A DNA stretch of 55,659 bases from Acidobacteriota bacterium (GCA_021802985.1 JAJZQW010000006.1:1-55659), one strand, 5' to 3'; positions 29,058 through 36,649 are shown, counted from the first letter of the stretch. The notes: a model not told the origin generated them from the sequence alone. Numbers and translations: made by a program.

Positions 29058-29354
29058 ATGGTCCTCGATCCCACCCTCGATGCGGGCGCATCCAGCCCCC
29101 TGTATCTGCAGCTGCAGCGGCATCTGCGGGGCATGATCCAGCAGGGTGAATGGCGGCCGGGCACCCGTCTTCCCGCCGTGCCCGAACTGGCCACGCGCTG
29201 GGGGGTGCATCGCCTCACGGTGCTCAAGGCCTTGGCCGGGCTCAAGCGCACCGGCTGGATCCAGACCGTGCAGGGCCGGGGCAGCTTCGTGGCCCCGCGA
29301 CTGCCGGAGGCCCCCGGGCTGCGCTCTTCGGGCGAATTCCCCTTCGAGGGATAG
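29058..29354 (+). CDS. MocR/PdxR-type regulator, N-terminal (GntR) part, broken by TAG
   Basis: The first 98 residues of a MocR-family protein: a GntR winged helix-turn-helix (SSPLYLQLQRHLRG, GTRLPAVPELATRWGVHR, GRGSFVAPR). In this family it is normally fused to an aminotransferase-like domain in one chain. Here translation stops at TAG 29352-29354, but the same frame continues with the aminotransferase part from 29355 on, so one substitution split the gene. ATG at 29058 is the first start that gives the complete HTH domain. On its own this fragment could still bind DNA. Divergent from the DUF4136 gene over 183 bp. Confidence 0.75.
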   Translation: MVLDPTLDAGASSPLYLQLQRHLRGMIQQGEWRPGTRLPAVPELATRWGVHRLTVLKALAGLKRTGWIQTVQGRGSFVAPRLPEAPGLRSSGEFPFEG

Positions 29355-29357
29355 CGG

Positions 29358-30521
29358 TTGCTGGTCCACGAAGGCGAACTGGGCTCGTGGATCGGGGAGA
29401 CCCTGGAGCGGGCCCAGGACCACCACCTGGTGAGCTTCTCGGCCGGCTTCATCCCCTCGGACCTGCTGCCCGGCGAGCAACTGCGGCGCCTCACCATCCA
29501 GGTGATGAAGGATCTGGGCCCCGAGGCCTGGGTCTATGCGGCGCCGTCTGGCCACAAACCCTACCTCGAGGCCGTGGCGAATTGGCTGGCCTCCGAGGGC
29601 GATCCCATCGACGAGGGCTGGGGCATCCGCGCCCTGCCGGGCGCCCAGGCGGGCCTGGCCCTGGTACTGGAATCCCTGACGGTACCGGGGGACCGGGTGC
29701 TGGTGGAGAGCCCCTGCTACCTGGGCATCCTGGCCCTCATCCGCGCCCTGGGCCGCGAAGCCGTGCCCGTGCCCGTGGATCGCCAGGGCCTGGATCCCGA
29801 GCGGCTGGCCTCGGCCTTGCAGCGCAGCGAGGCCAAGCTGCTCTTCACCGTGCCCAGCTTCCACAATCCCACCGGCATGACCCTCTCGAAGGCCCGGCGC
29901 GAGCGGGTGCTGGCCCTCACTCGCGCCCACGGCGTGGTGCTGGCGGCGGATTCGGCCTACGGCGATCTGCGCTTCACGGGCAATTCCCTGCCGCCCTTCC
30001 GTCGCCTGCCGGATGCCGATCACGTCATCCACGTGGGCAGCTTCTCCAAGTCGCTGGCCGCGGGCCTGCGCCTGGGCTACCTCATCGCGAAGGAGGACAT
30101 CCTGCGGCGCCTGGCGCCGATCCAGGAGGTCCACACCATCGCCCTGCCCACGCTCACGCAGGAAGTGGTGGCGCGGTTCCTGGACAACGGGGGCTTCCGT
30201 CGCCATCTGGTCCGCCTGCGCCGGGCCCTCAAGGAGCGCCGGGACGCCATGTACGAGGCTGTCGTAGAGCATTTCCCCGCGGGCACCCAGGTCTCCGAGC
30301 CCAAGGGCGGCATGCACCTCTGGGTGGTGCTGCCCGAGGACTACTCCGCGATGGATCTTCACCGGGACGCCCTCCAGCAGGGCCTCGGCTTCGCCCCCGG
30401 CCCGCTCTTCTTCGCGGATGGCCGGGGCACCAACTGCCTCCGCCTGAACTTCTCCACCCACGACCCTGCGGTCACCCGGGACGCCATCGCGCGCCTCGGC
30501 CACCTGGTCCACCGGACCTGA
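29358..30521 (+). CDS. MocR/PdxR-type regulator, C-terminal aminotransferase-like part
   Basis: The fold-type I PLP-binding portion of the same broken gene, in the same frame as the GntR part and separated by one TAG and one CGG codon. The first possible start is TTG 29358, without a convincing ribosome binding site, so independent translation is doubtful. Visible sites: SGHKPYLEAVANWL, the PSFHNPTGMTLS loop, the PLP aspartate region VVLAADSAYGDLRF and the Schiff-base lysine in GSFSKSLAAGLRLGYL (about residue 230). All catalytic residues look intact, so it is a recent lesion, a sequencing error, or a functional split. ilvE follows 31 bases downstream. Confidence 0.75.
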   Translation: MLVHEGELGSWIGETLERAQDHHLVSFSAGFIPSDLLPGEQLRRLTIQVMKDLGPEAWVYAAPSGHKPYLEAVANWLASEGDPIDEGWGIRALPGAQAGLALVLESLTVPGDRVLVESPCYLGILALIRALGREAVPVPVDRQGLDPERLASALQRSEAKLLFTVPSFHNPTGMTLSKARRERVLALTRAHGVVLAADSAYGDLRFTGNSLPPFRRLPDADHVIHVGSFSKSLAAGLRLGYLIAKEDILRRLAPIQEVHTIALPTLTQEVVARFLDNGGFRRHLVRLRRALKERRDAMYEAVVEHFPAGTQVSEPKGGMHLWVVLPEDYSAMDLHRDALQQGLGFAPGPLFFADGRGTNCLRLNFSTHDPAVTRDAIARLGHLVHRT

Positions 30522-30552
30522 TCCGGCCCCCGCCCTTGCCCAAGGAGTCTCC

Positions 30553-31662
30553 ATGAGCACCGCAACGTCCACGCCGACCCTCGAGATCCGTCCCTCGGAC
30601 CATCCCGCCAGCGCCGAAGAGCGTGCCCAGAAGATGGCCCACCCCGGCTTCGGCCGCGTGTTCACGGATCACATGGTGGTGATCCCCTACAAGGAAGGTG
30701 AGGGCTGGGGCCGCGGCGTGCTGAAGGCCTACGGTCCCATCGAGATGGATCCGGCCTCCTCCGTGCTGCACTACGGCCAGGCGATCTTCGAAGGCTTCAA
30801 GGCCTACGCGCAGAAGGACGGCGGCGTCGCCACCTTCCGGCCCGAGGCCAATGCGCGCCGCTTCCAGGCCTCCGCCCGCCGGCTGGCCATGCCCGAGCTG
30901 CCCGAGGCGCTGTTTCTCGAGGCCGCCACCGCCCTCATCCACCAGGACCTGGCCTGGGTGCCCGGGGGCGTGGGGGACAGCCTCTACATGCGGCCCCTGA
31001 TGATCGCCACCGAGGCCGCCCTCGGCGTGCGGCCCAGCAGCGAGTACCTCTTCATCCTCATGGCCAGCCCCAGCGGCGCCTACTTCCCCCAGGGCGTGAA
31101 GCCCGTCACGGTCTGGATCTCCGAGGACTACGTGCGCGCGGCGCCCGGCGGCACGGGCTTCGCCAAGTGCGCGGGCAACTACGCCGCCAGCCTGGTGGCC
31201 CAGCGGCAGGCCAAGGGCGAAGGCTGCGACCAGGTGGTGTGGCTCGATGCCGTGCACCGCAAGTACATCGAGGAGATGGGCGGCATGAACATCTTCTTCG
31301 TCTACCGGGAGAAGGGCGAGACGGTGGTGGTCACCCCCGAGCTCACCGGCACCCTGCTGCCCGGCATCACGCGGGACAGCCTGCTCCAGCTGGCCCGTGA
31401 GCAGGGCTGGCGTGCGGAGGAGCGGAAGATCAGCACCGACGAGTGGGAGGCCGCGCTGAAGGAGGGCCGCATGACCGAGGCCTTCGCCTGCGGCACCGCC
31501 GCCGTCATCACCCCCATCGGCCACGTGAAGTCCCGCAAGGGCGAGTGGGTGGTGAACAACGGAGAGACCGGCCCCGTGGCCGCCAAGCTGCGCCAGGTCC
31601 TCCTCGACCTGCAGCACGGCGCCGCCCCCGATCCCCATGGCTGGATGACGCGGATCGTCTGA
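30553..31662 (+). CDS. ilvE: Branched-chain amino acid aminotransferase
   Basis: PLP enzyme (fold type IV) for the last step of Leu, Ile and Val synthesis and the first step of their breakdown, using glutamate/2-oxoglutarate. 369 residues, the length of the class II (eukaryote-like) BCAT group. Key segments: LHYGQAIFEGFKAY, the Schiff-base lysine in FAKCAGNYAASL (about residue 208) and EAFACGTAAVITPIG. ATG at 30553 has AAGGAG eight bases upstream. Possibly co-transcribed with the split MocR-type gene; a 16-bp stem hairpin follows. Confidence 0.95.
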   Translation: MSTATSTPTLEIRPSDHPASAEERAQKMAHPGFGRVFTDHMVVIPYKEGEGWGRGVLKAYGPIEMDPASSVLHYGQAIFEGFKAYAQKDGGVATFRPEANARRFQASARRLAMPELPEALFLEAATALIHQDLAWVPGGVGDSLYMRPLMIATEAALGVRPSSEYLFILMASPSGAYFPQGVKPVTVWISEDYVRAAPGGTGFAKCAGNYAASLVAQRQAKGEGCDQVVWLDAVHRKYIEEMGGMNIFFVYREKGETVVVTPELTGTLLPGITRDSLLQLAREQGWRAEERKISTDEWEAALKEGRMTEAFACGTAAVITPIGHVKSRKGEWVVNNGETGPVAAKLRQVLLDLQHGAAPDPHGWMTRIV

Positions 31663-31675
31663 TCCGTGGCTTCAA

Positions 31676-31711
31676 CACGTAGAGCGCCCGCATCTGCGGG
31701 CGCTCTACGTG
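31676..31711. terminator. Bidirectional 16-bp hairpin between ilvE and DUF4382 gene
   Basis: CACGTAGAGCGCCCGC and its exact complement form a perfect 16-bp stem with an ATCT loop, 14 bases after ilvE and 22 bases from the end of the convergent lipoprotein gene. Best read as a two-way terminator; no long T-tract follows. Confidence 0.75.
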
Positions 31712-31732
31712 TGGTTGCGCCTCTCAACTCAA

Positions 31733-32887
31733 TCAGGGGTAGCTGAGGTTCGCGCTGGCGATGGCGCCAGAGGAAACCTGGACCTGGGAACCGTAGGCCT
31801 TGGTTACCGGGACCGCGCCAGCGGTGCTGCGCTGCGCGGTCACACCGTAGAAGCTGGGGGCCAGTCCGGTGAAATACACCTGGTCCTGGCTGGCGCTCGT
31901 GACGGCGCTCTGGGAGCGGACGATGAGGTTCTCGAGCAGCCCGGGGCCTGCGGCGAGGTTCTGCCGCAACTCGCCCCAGGTGGCCACCGTCGGGAGGGAG
32001 GGGGGATTGATGGTCAGGGTCAGGGCTCCGGATTGCTGGGCGCCGCTGAAGGCCAAGTTCGCGGTGGCGGTGGTGGCCGCCGCCACGCTGATTGGGCTGG
32101 ACGCCTCGGCGGCATAGGCAGAAAGGGTGCTGGCCGGTTGGGACACCACGAAGTAGGCCGTGCTGGCGCCCGCGGGCAAGCACTCCAGCAGGTAACTGCC
32201 GGTGGCATCGGTGAAGGCCCGGCGCTGGATGGTAGCCACCTGGAGGCCATCCACCGTCTCCGCGTAGACTTCCGCGCCCACCAGGGGCGTGGTGCCATCC
32301 GTCAGCTTCCCAGCAATGCTGGCCACCTGAGACAGGTCATAGGCCTGCCCTGTGGCCTGGAAGGTGTAGGTGGGAGTGCCAGCCCGCTGCTGGATGGCCT
32401 GTTGGCCCGAGAGCATGATCTGGGCCGTGGCGCTACCACCTGAGGACACGTTCACGGAGGCGGGGATCACGGTGGTAGTGGGCATGGACATGAGCAGGCC
32501 GGTGGTGACCCCGGGGAGAACCACATAGGCGGCCTGACGCGACTGGTCGCTGTAGTTGATCATCGCCCAGGTGATGCGGAACTGGGAGTAGGCCCCGGCG
32601 GGAACGGATGTGGCCGGGAGGATCTTCACGCTGTTCCCGTTCTGGAGGTTCATCAGGTCATAGGTGGCCCGCACCGTCCCGAGGGTGGTCCAGCTGGTCC
32701 CATTGGTCGTCCCCTCCAGCTTCTCCAGGCTGACGACGGCCTGGTCGTAGCCCGGGAAGCTGTCCGTGCCGAACCGCACGGTCAGCGTGCCGGTGGAGGC
32801 GCCACCCCAGGAGGTGCTTCCGCCCCCGCCACAGGCCAGGGTGGCGGCGAGGAGAAGCAGGGGGGCGAGCATCCGACGAAAAGGCAT
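31733..32887 (-). CDS. DUF4382 lipoprotein
   Basis: Secreted lipoprotein of unknown function. The signal peptide ends in a lipobox (TLACG, Cys about residue 19) followed by a Gly-rich stretch. The DUF4382 domain fills about residues 30-165 (GTLTVRFGTDSFPGYDQAVV, YDLMNLQNGNSVKILP). After it is a carboxypeptidase-regulatory-like beta domain (about 185-260; GKLTDGTTPLVGAEVY, TDATGSYLLECLPAG) and Ser/Thr/Ala-rich strands. ATG at 32887 has GGAG upstream. Located at the cell surface or periplasm; may bind carbohydrate or protein partners but nothing in the sequence tells which. Confidence 0.83.
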   Translation of the reverse strand: MPFRRMLAPLLLLAATLACGGGGSTSWGGASTGTLTVRFGTDSFPGYDQAVVSLEKLEGTTNGTSWTTLGTVRATYDLMNLQNGNSVKILPATSVPAGAYSQFRITWAMINYSDQSRQAAYVVLPGVTTGLLMSMPTTTVIPASVNVSSGGSATAQIMLSGQQAIQQRAGTPTYTFQATGQAYDLSQVASIAGKLTDGTTPLVGAEVYAETVDGLQVATIQRRAFTDATGSYLLECLPAGASTAYFVVSQPASTLSAYAAEASSPISVAAATTATANLAFSGAQQSGALTLTINPPSLPTVATWGELRQNLAAGPGLLENLIVRSQSAVTSASQDQVYFTGLAPSFYGVTAQRSTAGAVPVTKAYGSQVQVSSGAIASANLSYP

Positions 32888-33003
32888 GGAGACTCCAGAG
32901 GAGGCAAAGCTGATACCAGACCAGTCTAGTCCTGGTTGCCCGCCGATCCCATCCCTGGGGTCCGATTTGCCTGTGAAGCCCTACCGCGGAGGAGGGGCCG
33001 CAG

Positions 33004-33435
33004 TCACCGCTTGGGGGCTGCCATCGGTGCGGCACCGGCCTCGCCTTCGCGCTCGATGCGGGAGGCGAAGTAGACGAGGGGGAAGGTGCGGTTGAGGGTG
33101 CCGCTGTGGAAGTTCTGCATGGGCATGTTCAGGGGCACCACCACCTTGTCGCCCACCTTGACCTTGAACTGGGTAGCGGCGGCCCAGATGTCGCCGGTGG
33201 CGGTCTTCACGCGGACATAGGTGTAGGAGGAGGCGTCCATGGTCTCGACCACGGTGCCAGTCGCGGTGGCCCCGCCTGCGGCGGGAGCCATCATGGGCAT
33301 GGCCGGCTGCGGGGCGGCCGCGGGTGCAGGGGCGGGGGCCGTCGCCGCTGCGTTCACCGTGCGGTCGCGACCGCATCCGCCCAGGGCGGCAACGGCGAGG
33401 ATAGAAGCGAGCAGGGACAAACGTGCCTGGGCCAT
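33004..33435 (-). CDS. NrfJ-like lipoprotein
   Basis: Small lipoprotein: lipobox LGGC (Cys about residue 21), an Ala/Pro/Met-rich linker (about 25-55), then an OB-like beta domain with TGTVVETMDASSYTYVRVKT, IWAAATQFKVKVGDKV and a conserved MPMQNFHSGTLNRTFPLVYF. This pattern resembles proteins annotated NrfJ-related in cytochrome c nitrite reductase contexts, but no nrf genes are present here, so a nitrite link is not implied. ATG at 33435 has GGAG in front. Leftward, upstream of the DUF4382 gene, possibly one transcript. Confidence 0.72.
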   Translation of the reverse strand: MAQARLSLLASILAVAALGGCGRDRTVNAAATAPAPAPAAAPQPAMPMMAPAAGGATATGTVVETMDASSYTYVRVKTATGDIWAAATQFKVKVGDKVVVPLNMPMQNFHSGTLNRTFPLVYFASRIEREGEAGAAPMAAPKR

Positions 33436-33557
33436 GGAGAACCTCCGTGCCGCAACAGTACCATGGTGGGGTCCCAGATGGGATGCCCGCTCTGGAGGCC
33501 CCGGTGCGCGCCCGGTAGACTGGGGACGTCCGGTCCCCTCCGGGCAGGGTCCTGCAA

Positions 33558-33648
33558 GGAAGGTTGGCCGAGCGGTTTAAGGCTCTCGTCTTGAAAACGA
33601 GCGTGGGTCAAAAGCCCACCGGGGGTTCGAATCCCTCACCTTCCGCCA
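33558..33648 (+). tRNA. tRNA-Ser (UGA)
   Basis: Complete cloverleaf with encoded CCA. The acceptor arm GGAAGGT pairs with ACCTTCC; the anticodon stem CTCGT/ACGAG encloses loop CTTGAAA, giving anticodon TGA at 33592-33594. The long variable arm (GTGGGTCAAAAGCCCAC) identifies tRNA-Ser; GGTTCGAAT is in the T arm. A 9-bp hairpin follows. Confidence 0.97.
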
Positions 33649-33651
33649 CCG

Positions 33652-33673
33652 ACGCCCCGCCTCCGCGGGGCGT
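33652..33673 (+). terminator. Hairpin after tRNA-Ser(UGA)
   Basis: ACGCCCCGC/GCGGGGCGT, 9-bp perfect stem with CTCC loop, three bases after the CCA end. Only a short ATTC follows, so it may be a processing or termination hairpin. Confidence 0.5.
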
Positions 33674-33786
33674 ATTCATGGGCGCGGGAGGGGAGGGATT
33701 CGAGCAAATGAAGCGCCGGCGTTCGTCCTGGCCCGCGACATGGAGCCTTGTGCCCCCGCGCCCCCACAGGTAATCTGAAAGGCCTT

Positions 33787-33879
<93 letters not shown>

Positions 33880-33881
33880 CT

Positions 33882-33908
33882 GAAGCCGCCGCAAGGCGGC
33901 TTCTTTTT
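33882..33908 (+). terminator. Intrinsic terminator after tRNA-Ser(GCU)
   Basis: GAAGCCGCC/GGCGGCTTC, a perfect 9-bp stem with a GCAA tetraloop, directly followed by TTTTT. A standard rho-independent terminator; it also lies downstream of the convergent radC. Confidence 0.88.
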
Positions 33909-33943
33909 GGGCTAGAGAGCTGAGCGATTCGAAAATGCTCGGA

Positions 33944-34624
33944 TCACCCCTTCGTGTCCCAGCCCTCCGCCGCCCGGAAGCTGTGGTAGCGGTCGCTTCC
34001 CAAGATCAGGTGATCCGCCAGGGGCACGCCCAGGGACTCGCCAGCGGCCTGGAGGCGACGGGTGAGCTGGATGTCCTCGCGGCTGGGAGTCGGGTCCCCG
34101 CTGGGGTGGTTGTGGAAGGCCAGGGCCGTGGTGGCGCCGTAGCGCAGGGCCTCGCGGAAGAACTCCCGCGGGCTGATGAGGGTCGCCGTGGCCGTGCCCT
34201 GGCTGAGGATGCGCTCAGCCAGGAGGTCGCCCTTGGCGTTGAGGGCCAGGAGGCCGAAGCGCTCCTCCGTCCAGCCCTGACAGCGGGGCAGCAGGTAGCT
34301 GCCGGCGGCCCGGGGGCTGGTGATGCGGGGACGCTCGGTACTGCGTTGGGCGCGGCGGGCCAGTTCGGCGGCGGCCCAGAGCTGGCCCGCCTTGGCGGGG
34401 CCGAGGCCGGCCTGGTCCAGCCAGTCCTGGAGGCCGAGAGCCATGAGGCCCGAGAGCCCGCCGGTGCGGCCCAGCAGGGCCTGGGCCAGCTCCACGGCGC
34501 TCTGGCCCTGGCGGCCCGTGCCCCAGAGCAGGGCCAGCAGCTCGGCGTCCGCCAGGGCCTCGCCGTGGCCGGCGAGGAGGCGCTCCCGGGGGCGCTGATC
34601 GGGAGAGAGGTCAAGGATGCGCAT
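33944..34624 (-). CDS. radC: RadC-family JAB-domain protein
   Basis: RadC/YicR family protein of uncertain role (once linked to DNA repair); JAB/MPN metalloprotease-like fold. 226 residues: N-terminal UPF0758 part with a helix-hairpin-helix-like segment (LQDWLDQAGLGPAKAGQLW) and a C-terminal JAB domain with zinc-binding HNHPSGDPTPSREDIQLT plus a downstream aspartate (LADHLILG). ATG at 34624 gives the usual MRILDL start. It is the last intact chromosomal gene before the prophage, just downstream of a gene that the prophage seems to have cut. Confidence 0.92.
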   Translation of the reverse strand: MRILDLSPDQRPRERLLAGHGEALADAELLALLWGTGRQGQSAVELAQALLGRTGGLSGLMALGLQDWLDQAGLGPAKAGQLWAAAELARRAQRSTERPRITSPRAAGSYLLPRCQGWTEERFGLLALNAKGDLLAERILSQGTATATLISPREFFREALRYGATTALAFHNHPSGDPTPSREDIQLTRRLQAAGESLGVPLADHLILGSDRYHSFRAAEGWDTKG

Positions 34625-34626
34625 GG

Positions 34627-35086
34627 TCAGACTCTCGTCCAGGTGCCCAACACGGGGCGGTAGCGGAGGATCTCCACCTGGCCCACCAGCCCCAGGCGCA
34701 GGCAGAGTGCCTCGCGGCCGTGGTGGAGGAACCACACGTTGGAGGCGGCCCGTCGGTGGGGCAGGATGGTGAGGGGGCGCGGCCGGCCGGAGCGCCAGCC
34801 GCTGTCGAGCAGGTCGGGGGGAAGCGGCACCGAGGCGGGCCGTCCCCATCGCACCCCCTCGGGCAGGCGCAACGCCAGCCGACCCTGCCCGGCCTCCGGA
34901 GCAGGGGCCACGCATACCGCGCAGCGATGGGCGGTGGCCAGGCTGAAGGCCAGGTGCAGGCTGCGGTGCAGCTCCTGGCGGGCCACTGTGGGCAGGCGAC
35001 TGTTTTGGCGCACCGGGGAAAGGAGACCGGAAGGGCTCAAATGCAATCGCGGCGCGGCTTCGGCGAGGTGCTGGCAAGGCAAGGAA
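34627..35086 (-). CDS. Hypothetical protein, probably 5'-truncated by the prophage
   Basis: Unrecognised reading frame ending two bases upstream of the radC start, so likely co-transcribed with radC. The C-terminal part looks coding (RPRPLTILPHRRAASNVWFLHH, LGLVGQVEILRYRPV). No credible start with a ribosome binding site lies on the chromosomal side: candidates are TTG 35040 and GTG 34986. The frame runs on into the prophage left-end repeats up to 35145, but that stretch is phage DNA. I infer that insertion removed the 5' end; the missing part would be beyond the right end of the prophage, outside this window. If the true start is GTG 34986, the gene is intact. Confidence 0.45.
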
Positions 35087-35088
35087 TG

Positions 35089-35159
35089 TGCATTTGATTT
35101 GGCGCGGTTTTGCGGAGGGTGGCGCAAAACGACCGGTATTTGCACTTGATTTGGCGCGG
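35089..35159 (+). repeat. Left-end transposase-binding-site candidates
   Basis: Two direct 19-bp copies, 35089-35107 and 35141-35159, read TGCA[T/C]TTGATTTGGCGCGG and differ at one base. Start-to-start distance is 52 bp, about five helical turns. Between them is a related TGGCGC at 35119-35125. They lie between the radC side and the end of the repressor gene, where Mu carries its L1-L3 transposase sites. Confidence 0.65.
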
Positions 35160-35176
35160 GTATGACCGCCTCTGAC

Positions 35177-35860
35177 TCAGAGGCAGATCACGCCCAGGAT
35201 CTGGTCTTCCACCGCCTCTCCATTCAGTGGCTGCACGCGCCCGCGGAGGCCCGGTGCATCGGGCACCAGCTCCAGCGCCGGCTCGTTGCGGTCGGGGTGG
35301 AGGTAGACGCGGCGGAAGAAGGCCACTGTGGCGTCCCGCCCGCCGAGGCGGACCAGGCAGACGGAACCTTGGCTGGGCCTGCGGCGCAGCTCCAGCGCCG
35401 TGTTCACGAGCACCAGGTCGCCCTGGCCCAGCATCGGGCGCATCGAATCGTCGGGCACCCGCACCAGGCGCAGATCCGCCGGGGTGCCCGCTCCGCAGCG
35501 CCGCAGGATGGCCTCCGCCGCACGGCGGGGCAGGACGTGGCGCTCCGCCCCATCCCGCAGAGGCACCTCTACCCCCAGCCACGGCAGGCCCATGACCACT
35601 GGCAGAAACACCTCCTGGCTCGCCGGCATCACCTGGGCCTCGATGAGCTTGGGGCCCTCACCAGTAAGCAGCCAGGCGGAACTGATCCCGTAGACGTGCT
35701 CCACACCAAGAGCGGCCAAGGAGGTCAACTCAGCGGATCCAGTCTCCCATCGAGAAATCGCCGCCTTAGAAACGCCGATCCGGAGGCCGAACTCCTCCTG
35801 TTGAAGCCCAGCATCCATCCGAATCTGGCGCAAACGCTCTGCTGGCGTGAGTGGTTTCAT
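35177..35860 (-). CDS. Prophage repressor, XRE HTH plus S24-type domain without the lysine
   Basis: Predicted lysogeny repressor. An N-terminal helix-turn-helix (about residues 8-62; AGLQQEEFGLRIGVSKAAIS) is joined to a LexA/CI-type C-terminal domain with the serine motif VPDDSMRPMLGQGDLVLV (about residue 140). In self-cleaving relatives a lysine follows some 35-45 residues later; here the equivalent segment reads VAFFRRV and no lysine occurs anywhere after the serine. Autoproteolysis is therefore probably lost. Transcribed leftward from a region with three palindromic operators, divergent from the Ner-like gene. It takes the place of Mu c, which is a different protein type. Confidence 0.85.
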   Translation of the reverse strand: MKPLTPAERLRQIRMDAGLQQEEFGLRIGVSKAAISRWETGSAELTSLAALGVEHVYGISSAWLLTGEGPKLIEAQVMPASQEVFLPVVMGLPWLGVEVPLRDGAERHVLPRRAAEAILRRCGAGTPADLRLVRVPDDSMRPMLGQGDLVLVNTALELRRRPSQGSVCLVRLGGRDATVAFFRRVYLHPDRNEPALELVPDAPGLRGRVQPLNGEAVEDQILGVICL

Positions 35861-35864
35861 GAAT

Positions 35865-35938
35865 TTCTCGATTCAAGAAAAAAATCATTGACTGGTCGCG
35901 ATTCGAGAACCAGTATTCTCTTGTTCTCGCTTCGAGAG
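35865..35938. promoter_or_regulatory. Three-operator control region between repressor and ner
   Basis: Three 15-bp palindrome-like sites match consensus TTCTCGATTCGAGAA: O1 35865-35879 (TTCTCGATTCAAGAA), O2 35895-35909 (GTCGCGATTCGAGAA) and O3 35924-35938 (TTCTCGCTTCGAGAG). Spacing is 30 and 29 bp, about three helical turns each. A possible rightward promoter has TTGACT at 35888-35893 and CAGTAT at 35911-35916 (17-bp spacer), with O2 between the boxes. O1 ends five bases from the repressor start codon. The layout is that of a divergent lysis/lysogeny switch. Confidence 0.75.
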
Positions 35939-35958
35939 CGAAGCGACCGGAGAAAACG

Positions 35959-36291
35959 ATGCTACCCGAAAATCCCCCACGCAAGCGGGCGGCCTACGGC
36001 CTGCCAGCCGACGCCAAAGCAGTTGTCGCCATGGCTTCAGGTATTCAAGACCTAATGGCCGACGGAATCAATCTGGACGGCAGCCTGAAGCCTGCCGCGA
36101 TCCGCGCCCTCCTGAAACTTAAGGGCAAAAGCATCAAGATCCTGGCTGAAAGCCACGGCTACAGTGACGCCTACTTCCACCAGGTCATTGAGCGCGTGCG
36201 CCGCGACATGGCCGTGGAGGACATCCTCGCGGACTGCATCGGGCTCAAAGCTGATCGCATGTGGGGCCGTAGCTCCACGAACGTGGCTTGA
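35959..36291 (+). CDS. Ner-like early regulator
   Basis: Small DNA-binding protein in the position of Mu Ner, which shuts off early and repressor promoters. 110 residues; the C-terminal two thirds fit the Ner/Nlp HTH pattern: IRALLKLKGKSIKILAESHG, then YSDAYFHQVIERVR (recognition helix region) and the family ending IGLKADRMWGRS. The first 25 residues are an extra basic N-terminus. ATG at 35959 follows GGAG at nine bases. First gene of the rightward early operon, just past operator O3. Confidence 0.72.
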   Translation: MLPENPPRKRAAYGLPADAKAVVAMASGIQDLMADGINLDGSLKPAAIRALLKLKGKSIKILAESHGYSDAYFHQVIERVRRDMAVEDILADCIGLKADRMWGRSSTNVA

Positions 36292-36298
36292 GGCGGCC

Positions 36299-36649
36299 AT
36301 GAACGACGCATCGGCGGCCTCCTCGCGGTTTGTAGAGATTCGGAAGGACCAAGGGCTGACGCTCCGTGAGATATCGGATGAACTTGGTATCGCCAACACG
36401 GTCTACCTCTATTGGGAGACAGGGAAAATCGGGCCCCGCAAACCCAACGCCCTAGCCATCCAGGCCCTGTATGGCTACCGCTGGGAATGGGTGATGACCG
36501 GCGAGGAGCCCAAGCGGGTCGAGGGAGCCGTTCCGAGCGCCCACGAGCTGGATGCCTTCGTCGGCAGCCTGTTCGACATGGCCGATCACCTGTCCTCCCT
36601 TGGGAGACAGTTGCGCACGGCGGCCAGTCGAGTGGAGGCGAACCGGTGA
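36299..36649 (+). CDS. XRE-type helix-turn-helix protein
   Basis: 116-residue protein with an N-terminal helix-turn-helix (about residues 10-62; GLTLREISDELGIANTVYLY, then WETGKIGPRKPNALAIQALY) and a helical C-terminus with no known domain. It lies between ner and the transposase gene and overlaps the latter by GTGA, so it is expressed with it. The role could be a second regulator of the early operon; unlike the repressor it has no S24 domain. Confidence 0.7.
   Translation: MNDASAASSRFVEIRKDQGLTLREISDELGIANTVYLYWETGKIGPRKPNALAIQALYGYRWEWVMTGEEPKRVEGAVPSAHELDAFVGSLFDMADHLSSLGRQLRTAASRVEANR

Noticed and set aside
29352..29354. Pyrrolysine or programmed readthrough at the TAG
   Set aside because: No downstream stem-loop or recoding context is evident, and TAG serves as an ordinary stop for other genes in the window.
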